A stretch of 64,000 nt of DNA from Austropuccinia psidii (Eukaryota > Basidiomycota > Pucciniomycetes > Pucciniales > Sphaerophragmiaceae), in the NCBI GenBank assembly GCA_023105745.1, contig JALGQZ010000006.1, positions 36,721,686-36,785,685 of the forward strand, written 5' to 3'. A model generated the notes under the pieces. That model was not told the origin of the DNA. It saw nothing but the letters and a program-made list of their open reading frames with translations, and did no database searches. Position numbers and translations under genes: made by a program. Positions 52,201 through 60,760 of this stretch are shown in pieces (the first letter of the stretch is position 1; each line of letters begins with the position of its first letter).

Positions 52201-52313
52201 ATATTGGACCTCAAGGTGGGCACAGAATATTCCTGAGCTCTGAAAACATTATCCAAATGCTGCCAAAGAAGCTCAAGCATCTTAAATTCATCTTCAGTGG
52301 GGGGTTGCAGCAT
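49222..52313 (-). pseudogene. MULE transposase with SWIM and OTU domains, copy 1 (broken)
   Basis: Four exons, set by comparison with copy 2: 52313-51310, 51218-50665, 50593-49916, 49837-49222, each intron 71-91 bp and GT-AG. Start MLQPPTEDEF. A FAR1-like zinc-finger region shows CDRSG and DCPLRL, with the first of the two end His residues changed (PENIHD). The transposase has the first Asp in ILIDCTCKTNKY, but VIVIERDLAL carries Glu where MULEs have the second Asp, then CIWHI. Later come GIPCKH (SWIM-like), a changed AT-hook (YGIPQGAKN), and GYGNCDYRTV of the OTU domain. A frameshift near 51600 and one near 49260 break it. It would cut and rejoin transposon ends in the nucleus. Confidence 0.82.
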
Positions 52314-52871
52314 TTTTGAGTGAAAAAGATGTATAAATTTAGAAAAATAGGGGAGTTTGAAGATTTGGAATGAGGAAAGAAGCTTTTGAAATTTGAAAAA
52401 GAAGTGAGAAAAGGTGTAAAAAATGGAAAGAAGTGGTTAAGAGTGAAAAAAGAGGTTCAAATGTGGGGTTTATGGATGAGGGATGGTAAAAAATTGGCAT
52501 TTTAGAGGCTTGGAAGCAGGTTGTTGTGGTGGAAAATGCAGTCTGTCGGAGAAAAAAGAATGAAAAGTGTGAAAAGCTTTGGAAAATTGCTTTGGTAATG
52601 CTTTTTTTCAAGAAAAAATTGTTTGGGGTGGGGATAATGTGGATTATTTGGGTGTTTGGTCTTTTTTGGGGGGGCTGTGGAAAAGAATTTGGAACAATTG
52701 GGGGTTATAGGGGTTTTGGGGGGAAAAAAACCTTTTTTGGGCATGTTTTGGCCCAATACAGGCATTAATGTGTTTCATTTTTAATTAAAAATGGTCCAAG
52801 GGCACCCCTTACGTGTTTTTACCTATTTATGGCAAAATCACGTCAGCTCTTAAGTGTTTTTACCAATACAC

Positions 52872-53711
52872 AATGTTTTTAATCAATCAATCAGAAATAA
52901 TACTATAAGATACTGAGCCTTTATATCTATCTCTTCAATATAATACTAGATTATCCTACTACAGAAGGTATGGACTGATCCTCAATATGATTGTCTGAAT
53001 CAGAAGCATGGTGTGGAAAAGCGGGAGATTCCCATTATTTATATCTCGTGGATCCTCCATGGAGCCTTCCCAAAACAAGGGACTTAGAAAAATTTCACCT
53101 TGAGACTTTTTTGCTGGTGGGTAGATTTGAAAGGGTGTAATTTGATCAAAATATTGCACCATTATGAAATTTATTATTTGCATTTCACAGCCTTGAGATT
53201 TTTTGCTAGTGGTTAATTTTAAAAGGGTGTCATCTGATCAAGATATTGCACCATATTTTTTGAACTATACTGATATTTCAACTAAACTTTATTCCTATTA
53301 TGCATTGCCTTGAGATAATCTTTCTGGTGAGAAGCTTCTGACTAGTGTCATTTGATATATATATATTGAACCTTATGTTTTTTTAGTTGTGCCATTTTTT
53401 TAAACTATACTTATATTTCAACTTAACTTTGTTCCTATTATGCACAACCTTTGAGAGAATTTTTCTGGTGGAAAACTTCTAAATGGTGTCAGTTGATACA
53501 GATATTGGACCATATGATTGGTTGATTGTAAATTTCAATTTTTAAGCATCATCTGTTATGTTTGGCTATGAGGGTCTAAATGGGGATTGAGTAATGTTGC
53601 ACCAAATTGATTTTTTTGTCAGTTCTTTTCTATTTAAAGCAATGTAACACATATTTCTGTAAGAGAAATGATATTTCCTATGTACTTTTACAAATGCTTA
53701 TAATTATTGAA
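52872..53711. other. Spacer between the two MULEs (inner part of the family F LTR)
   Basis: Part of the host LTR. It holds about four diverged tandem units of 95-140 bp at 53090-53545, with shared words TTGAGA, TCTGGTG, GGTGTCA, GATATTG and ACTATACTTATATTTCAACT. No gene. Confidence 0.6.
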
Positions 53712-54254
53712 TATATAAAGGGTGTTGGTAAAAACACGTAAGGGGTGCCCTGGGCGCATTTTTAATTGAAAATGAAACACAATTGGGCCTGTATTGGGCC
53801 AAAACATGCCCAAAAGAGGTTTTTTCCCCACAAAACCTCTCTAACTCCAAATTGTTTCAGTTTTTTTTGCCCAGCCCCCCCCCCCAAAAAAAAAAACAAG
53901 CCCAAACACCCCAATAATCCACATTATCTCCACCCCAAACCATTGTTTTTTTTGGAAAAACAGCATTACCAAAGCCATTTTGCAAAGCTTTTCACACTTT
54001 TTTTTCTTTTTTTCCCCAAAAGACTGCATTTTCCACCACAACAACCTGCTTTCAAGCCTCTCAATTTTCAATTTTTTACCTTCCCTCATCTATTAATCCC
54101 ACATTTAAACCACTTTCTGTCACTCTTAACCACTTCTGTTCATTTTTCACACCTTTTTTCACCTCTTTTTCACATTTCGAAAGGTTCTTACCCCATTCCA
54201 AATCCCCCAGTTCCCCCTTTTTTTTACTTTTATACATATTTTTCATTAAAAAAA

Positions 54255-57200
54255 ATGCTTCAACCCCCCACTGAAGGTGAATTTCAGACCCTTGAGCTTC
54301 TGTGGCAACATGTGCATAATGTTGCCAGGGCTCAGGGGTATGCTGTGTCCACCTTGAGGTCCAATATGACCCACAACCAAATTGAAATATGTTTTGACAG
54401 GTCTGGCACCCCAAATCCCAACAAAAGCCCCTCCAAAACAGGCACCTAAAGAAAGCTTGACTGTCCTTTTAGACTTTATTCCAGGAAATATGCCAAGAGT
54501 ACCACTTGGACTCTTAAAGTCAAGAATCCTGAACATAGCCATGATGCCACTGAAAATATCATGGCACATCCTGCTTTCAGGAAATTCAATGAGCAAGAAA
54601 CATCCCAGATTGCTCAAATGTCTGAATCACTGCTCATGCCAAGGCAAATTCAGGCCCAATTATGCAGCCAGAGGGAGTCTGAAAGTCCTGTAATCCTTCA
54701 AGACATTTATAACCAAGTCAAGAAAATCAAGAAAGACAAACTGCAAGGCAGAAGGCCCATTGATTCTCTTATTGACACTCTCAAAGAAGAAAATTTTGTT
54801 TGGTCCTCTGCAAGGGATTCTGAGGGACACATTACCTCCTTGTTTTTTACTCACCCCCTGGCCATAAAACTTCTTCATGGCTTTCCTCATGTCATTCTTA
54901 TGGATTGTACTTATAAAACCAATAAGTACAAAATGCCCCTTTTTCATATTGTTGGATTCAGCTCAACAAATAAGACCTTTTCTGGGGCTTTTTGTTTGAT
55001 TAAGAATGAAAATGAAACTTCATATACATGGGCATTAAATCAATACATTGAAAAGGTCCTCAACAACACCAATCTTGTTCCCCCTCCAGTTATTGTTATT
55101 TACAGGGATCTGGCTTTGAAAAACTCTATTAAAAAGCTCTTCCCAGACTCCAAAGTCATGCTATGCATTTGGAACATCAACAAGGATGTATCTGCTCATT
55201 GCATGAAGAAAATTGGTCATGGAACTGATTTTGACAATTTTATGGGCCTTTGGAATCAAGCAATATACTTCTTCACTTTATTTCATTTTATTTCACTTTT
55301 TTTCTTATTATTGTCTTTATTAATGACTTTGGGATTCTTTTCTCAGCTTATGTATTCACCCACTGAAAAGTCTTTCAAAGACAACTGGAAGAAGCTTCAA
55401 AAGCAAGTTAAAAATGCTGAGGTCTTGCAGTATTTGGAAAATACCTGGCTTCCTCTAAAGGAGTATTATGTGCCAGCCTGGACCAACCACCATTGCAACC
55501 TGGGTGTGGGATCGACCTCCAGAGCTTAAGGTGCCCATTCCATGGTTACACTTTGGCTCCAAAAGTCCACTGGTACTCTCCTGGAGGTAGTCAGGGCACT
55601 CCACATGGCATTCAGAAAACAATTTCTTGAAATTATCAACAGAATCTCCAAAGAAATGATTGTCCATGTCAAGAATTTTCCTCCACACATCTGTGCCCTC
55701 AATGGAAAGGTGTCTCATTATGCTCTTCAGATTGCCTTTGAAAATCTCAAAACAAAATTTTCTCCAAATGAAAAATGCACCAACAAATACAACAATTATA
55801 AAGGCATTCCTTGCAAGCATAAGACCCAAAAGGCATTTTCCAAGCACCAAAGGCTTGAATTATCAGACTTCCATCCTCAATGGCATTTTAATTTGCCTGT
55901 GAGGGTTTTTTAATTTCTTCTTATTATTTTTTTCCTTATTGACTGATTTTATTTGTCATATTCTTCTCAGGCTGGTTTTCAAGGTGATGATCAAAGTGTT
56001 GAAAAAGAAAGAAAGAATGAAGCCAAGAAAATATTTGAAGAAATTGAGGAAGACCTGTTTCAAAGACCAATGGCAGAAATCACTCCAATACTCCAACATT
56101 TTCAAGATTTTTTGACTTGAAAAGTCCCATTTGATCAAATTCCCAAGAGTCAAGAGGATGATCAATATTATGAAGACCCTCTAGAATGCAAGAATATCCG
56201 TGGGAGACCCCAAGGAGCCAAGAATAAAAACAAAAGAGAACCTTCAAGATTTGAAATTATTGAAAGTCAATCAAAGAGAAGAGGAAGACCCCCATCAAAA
56301 GTGACCAGCACAACAACTTCAAGATCCAAGTCAAATGTCCCCTCTCCAATTATGGAAGTGGACTCATCTGAAGATTCTGAAGATTCTGAGGACTCATTAT
56401 CTAAATTCATCAGTTCATCAGATTCACTACCCTCAGCAACTGAACTAAATAAATCAGAAGTAACCCTTAGAAGGTCCAGAAGATTGGCAATTGGAAGCAA
56501 AACCTCACAAAAAAAGTCCCACAAGCCTTCCAACAGTTTGAAGATATATGATGCAATTGACTTGACCTGTGAGCATTGTCAAAGCAATTATCACACAAGT
56601 GATGAATTCTCCAAGCTGTTTGTGAGTTTCTGATTCTTTTTAATGTAATTTTATGTTGTTTATTTTGATATTTATTCAATTTTTGACCTTATTTTATCAG
56701 ATAACTGGCTCACAAGACCTGCCCAAGCTTATATTGAAATACACCTTCAAGGCCATCAATGTCCAGGGTTATGGAAACTGTGACTACAGAACAGTATCCC
56801 ACTTCATTTAAAAGACTCAAGATCAATGGGCTGATGTCAGAGGTGACTTGGCTGAAGAAATTCACCAAAATCAAGACCTTTATGAAGCCTTGAACACCTT
56901 AATTCCCTCAGTATCCTCTTATCTGGAAAGAATTGAATGGTATGAAGATGTTGGCCAGGCTCCAAAAAGCAAGTGGATGTCCATGCCTGACATGGGGGAT
57001 CCAATTGCAAATAAGTATAAAAGACCAGTTTTCTTTTATTCCACAGCCCAATCTTTTTCTTTTTTCCCTTATTTCTGTCCTCCAAATGATAATCCCCCCA
57101 TTTTCATCTGCTTCTTCAATAGTTGTGCTCATTTTGTTCCTTTGGACATCATCATTTCTAAAGTTTATCCAGTCCCCCCATTACTGTGAACTAGGAGATT

Positions 57201-57323
57201 CATGCCCAAAAACAAGCCCTGGGGTGGGCTGATAAATTTAAGAAACACAGAATGTTGTATTTTTCCAATCTTCCTCCCCCCTCTCAGAAAAAACCCACTA
57301 TTTTGGAGGTTGATTCTGATTGA
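54255..57323 (+). pseudogene. MULE transposase with SWIM, AT-hook and OTU domains, copy 2 (few defects)
   Basis: Exons 54255-55259, 55347-55898, 55971-56621 and 56701-57323; the first three are multiples of three, so all introns are phase 0. Order: FAR1-like zinc finger (CFDRSG, DCPFRL, HSH), MULE transposase (first Asp at 54903, LMDCTYKTNKY; the second Asp codon at 55102 is Tyr, VIVIYRDLAL; CIWNI has Asn for the usual His), SWIM-like GIPCKH, AT-hook-like RGRPQGAKN and RRGRPPSK, an acidic Ser-rich part, RRSRRLA, then the OTU core GYGNCDYRTV (Cys codon 56779), WMSMPDMGDPIANKY and HFVPLDI. It ends KPTILEVDSD. Stops at 54447, 55527, 56118 and 56809, and a slip near 57180, break it. About 940 residues if whole. 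Confidence 0.85.
55260..55346 (+). other. Intron 1 of MULE copy 2, GC-AG type
   Basis: The exon ends GGAATCAA. The intron starts GCAATATAC in this copy where copy 1 has GTAATATAC, and ends TTTTCTCAG. So the donor is GC here and GT in copy 1. Introns 2 (55899-55970) and 3 (56622-56700) are GT-AG. Confidence 0.75.
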
Positions 57324-57484
57324 ATGATTTTTGTATATACAATTTATGCCAATTATCCCCCTCCTCAGTCATATTTGTTGCTTAAATCCCACCTCAGTCT
57401 CCTTTTTTATCAAACATGTGGAACTTTTGTACTTGAAAATAGTCATATTACACACAAGAAAAAACACAGTGGAAAAAAAACACT

Positions 57485-57800
57485 CATTGTGCCTTCACTT
57501 GTTGTCCCACCCAAAAATTTTTCCCAATTCATGAGCTTCTGGTTCTTTATTTTCCAGATTAAACCCTTTAATTTAAAAAAAATGAAGGAAATTAATAAGT
57601 GGGAAGTTATTAAATTCACTCTTTAACAATAGGCATATTATGATGACGGGAAAAAACATTTGAAAAAAAAACCCTTTTTGCACCTTCACTTGTCCCACCC
57701 AAAAAAATTCCCAAAATTATGAGATTCTGGTGCTTTATTCTTCACATTGAACCCTTCATTTTAAAAAAATTAAGGAAATTCATAAGTGGGAAGATGTTAA
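57485..57800 (+). repeat. Subterminal direct repeat pair in MULE copy 2
   Basis: Two ~125-bp units about 190 bp apart (57485-57610 and 57680-57800), each with CCTTCACTTG, TCCCACCC, TTCTGG(T)TCTTTAT, AACCCTT and GGAAATT...AAGTGGGAAG. They lie between the stop codon and the right terminal repeat and are kept in copy 1. Confidence 0.72.
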
Positions 57801-58007
57801 ATGAATTTTTGAAAAAAATATGCCATTTTGGCATATTGGCTAAATTGGTGAAATTTGGCAAAAAAAAAAATTTTGAAAAAATTTGTGCTTATTGACATTC
57901 CAAGTCGGGAAAAATATGGCAAAAAAAAATTGAAAAAAATCCTCAAAACTGAGGCTGAGGAATTGTTTTTGAAAATTAAGGTCACTTACATGTTTTTACC
58001 AATTTAT

Positions 58008-58048
58008 GGTAAAAACACGTAAGGGCTTACGTGTGTTTACCAACACCC
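58008..58048 (+). repeat. Right terminal repeat of MULE copy 2 with inner hairpin
   Basis: GGTAAAAACACGTAAG (58008-58023) and CTTACGTGTGTTTACC (58026-58041) are near-perfect complements with a 2-base spacer, followed by AACACCC at the element end. In copy 1 the matching hairpin is at 48546-48579. Confidence 0.8.
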
Positions 58049-58321
58049 TATATAAACCATTTGGAGCCTTTTTTAAGTTTATTTTTGTAAATAATATAAA
58101 GTCTATGCTATTATTTTTTTCTTCAATCCATTATATATAAATAGTTATTTATGTTATGGAGTTGGAACAATATCTGACTAGGTGAAATTTGATTTAGATT
58201 AAAGTACAATAAATATATTTTATATTTTAAAGTGATTATTTTCATATGTTCTTGATTTCCTTATCAGTTCTAATATTGGGTATTTAAACCTTGACATAAA
58301 GGGTATTGAGTACCACAACAT

Positions 58322-58727
58322 GGTAATTAAATAGCTGAAGTTTTTTGAGTAATCTTAGAGGAGTACTTGTGTATTCACAACAAGAAATTAGAAATTAAAA
58401 AACTATAGCTTTGAAGAATTAAGCTACTATTAGATAAAACATTACTTTGCTTTATTTGACAACTTTCAGTTATTTAAGAATATTCAGAATATGTAAGAAC
58501 ACCTTTATAATACCTTTCAGTGTTATACTAGTATGAATTTATAGATTTGTAGTGATGAGTGGATGATTATTGGGAAAAACAGTAATAGTAGGATTTTCTT
58601 AAGTCTAAATAGAATTTAATAGTAATTAAAAGTATTAAACTGAAAAGTCAACATATTGAAAACCATTTGCTTATTTTTATTCATGGTTACCTCACTTGTC
58701 ATGTAAAATTGTCATAATTACTTAATT
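58322..58727. other. Short AT-rich spacer
   Basis: About 400 bp between the family F LTR and the family A LTR. No gene seen. Confidence 0.5.
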
Positions 58728-60616
58728 TGTAAGATGTGTCTATGAAACCTGTTGATAATATTACTATTGATAAACAGTACTATGACTTTTTTTATGAAAT
58801 ATAATAGAAAAAATTATCATAACCACAATTTAAGTGATTAATTAATTACTTATTTCTTTTTCTTTTCATACCCTACTAGGGATTATGACAGTAAGTAGTA
58901 ATTGTCTACTACAATCAATTACAAGAAGTATTTAATAATAAAAACTTCTTTTTTAAAATCAGAAAGTTATTTTAATATATAATTATCTTATGTAAGAATA
59001 ATTAAAAATATAATTCTTGAAGAAAACAATCACCAGAGAAAAACTCAAGAATTAAGATAAATCACTCACTAATACTCCAAAGAGCTTATCAAGGATAAAC
59101 GTAGGGAAATCTGATGGATTATTGTGGATTTAAAGGATCAAAAATGGATATATAGTTTATTTCTATGATTTAAAGTCTCTCCTATTGAATCTGAAAGAAT
59201 AAAACACTTAAGAAAAGTTCTAACTAATACTTACTTGTTGGTAATAAAGGTATAATTGAATAATGTGATGATTTGGAAAAAACAGCAAGAGGAGGCCTGT
59301 TTTAAGTCTAAGACAGCTCACAGAGGTGTTCCAGGGAGAAAACTGAAAATCCAGTTAGTGAGAAAACAATAAACCTTTTTGGATTACTGATTGCATCATC
59401 TGTTGTCACATAAGATTATTATAATTACTTAATTGAGGCTTTTATTTGACTACCAACCCATTTATGGTTAAGAATAAAAGGATTAAAAACCGTAAATCTT
59501 CTTTTATTCCAAAATTATGATTTATTTCTCAAATTTATAAATGTTATTGGAATTTTCATCACAGAATGTATTTTCTGTAAATTTTTAAAGATTCTGTGTT
59601 TCACGTGGAATCATCAAAAATGGACTGTAAGTAAGACTTTTAATGTTACCCATAAAAGTATAATCATTTTTGGTTTTTATATGAATTTTAAAGTTCTCAA
59701 TTGGTCCTGAAAGTTTCAGAAAGATTCACTAATAATTGTATCTTTAATGAATTTTTGAAGTTTTTACCTCATTTCTATGTAGAATTGCAAATAGCAGTAT
59801 ATGGCTGGTTGCTATGAGGTAAATCAATGGAGACTAGTCCAAAAAGGGTTTTAATTACTCTTTTTGGGTTTATTCATGGAAATTCATTAATAATTGACAT
59901 GGTTAAAGGAGTCTAAGTTGCTCTTTACCTCCTGGGCACATCAAAATAGCAGCTTATTTGCAATTATCTTATTATTTACTGAAGTTGTGACATGGTAACC
60001 AAGTTCCCAAGAAGTTTTAGTTTACTAATTGTACCAAGATCAGCCATAGATCCAAGCTTTAGAGCTTTCCATGCCTCAGAGGCCTCAGAAGCTGGGTACC
60101 CTGGCTCTCTTTGATGTCTTTTGTCCCCCTTGACTATTTCTCATGTCAAAAATAGAAAGTCATGCTTATAAAGTGAGATATCCTTTATGGGTGTACCAAA
60201 CGTGCATGTAAGAATACCATAATATGAAGTTCCCAAAAATGCATAATACTCTTCTTAGTGTATATGTAACATGGAATTTCTCACATTCCCATTATTTTGG
60301 TGTGAAATTGAGAAAAACAAAAATTTTCATGGATCTTTTATGTGGTATTGAAGTATTTTCCATATTAACACCTCAAGGAGTTGATTTGAGCTTATTCACT
60401 CTATAGAGCTACCCTAGGTGAAAGTTTGTGTATAATCCAAATCTGGCCTTAAATCCATGGATTTACTCACTAAATAAAAGATTATTCATCTTTTCTGAAA
60501 TCAAAAAAGATGAATTTTAAATATATGCATGACTTATGGGTTATGCATAATTCACAATTCATTTTTAAGGCAATTGTGGCTTATTTGGGTATGTAAAATA
60601 TACCTCAAGGCTCACA
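58728..60616 (-). repeat. Family A 3' LTR
   Basis: Read on the minus strand it starts TGTGAGCCTTGAGGTATAT and ends CTTACA; length 1889 bp. It lies directly after the polypurine tract, which fixes the sense strand of the whole family. It matches 965-2877, 2875-4745 and 27135-28167. Confidence 0.92.
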
Positions 60617-60628
60617 TTCCCTCCCACC
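60617..60628 (-). promoter_or_regulatory. Polypurine tract of the right-edge element
   Basis: Read on the minus strand GGTGGGAGGGAA abuts the TGTGAGCC start of the LTR, as expected for the plus-strand primer. Confidence 0.85.
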
Positions 60629-60760
60629 AAAAAATAAAATTGTACTACAATTTTATCAATGGTATAAAGAAGAAAAAGGCCTCAAAGGGGGTTAATGTCT
60701 ACTTTCCAACCTCTTTCCATTACTCAGATCAAGTAATTTAAAGCACATTTATAGAGATAT

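Larger units (their letters stand above)
48539..52871 (-). mobile_element. MULE DNA transposon with OTU domain, copy 1
   Basis: The left end starts GGGTGTTGGTAA and the right end, more decayed, ends TTACCAATACAC, which is the same terminal repeat in inverted form. Flanks CATATTTT (48531-48538) and AATGTTTT (52872-52879) agree at 6 of 8 bases, fitting the 8-bp TSD of copy 2. It is 4333 bp and collinear with copy 2 in reverse. MULEs (Mutator-like elements) move by cut-and-paste. This copy has more damage than copy 2, so it is probably older. Confidence 0.85.
53720..58048 (+). mobile_element. MULE DNA transposon with OTU domain, copy 2
   Basis: The left end is GGGTGTTGGTAAAAACACG and the right end is its inverted form ending CCAACACCC. 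A perfect 8-bp TSD TATATAAA lies at 53712-53719 and 58049-58056. It is 4329 bp. The right terminal repeat contains an inner hairpin (arms 58008-58023 and 58026-58041). A four-exon gene fills the middle. The inverted relation to copy 1, with 840 bp between, makes a 9.5-kb inverted repeat. Confidence 0.93.
47777..58317. repeat. Family F solo LTR, copy 2, holding two MULE transposons
   Basis: It starts TGTGGGAACTCC like copy 1 at 20985, shares TATAATGGTAAG at a similar offset (about 700 bp in), and ends GAGTACCACA like copy 1. The flanks are ACAT on both sides (47773-47776 and 58318-58321). After subtracting the two MULEs and their TSDs about 1.86 kb remain, in line with 2.2 kb for copy 1. The LTR is thus the host of both MULE insertions. 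Confidence 0.72.
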
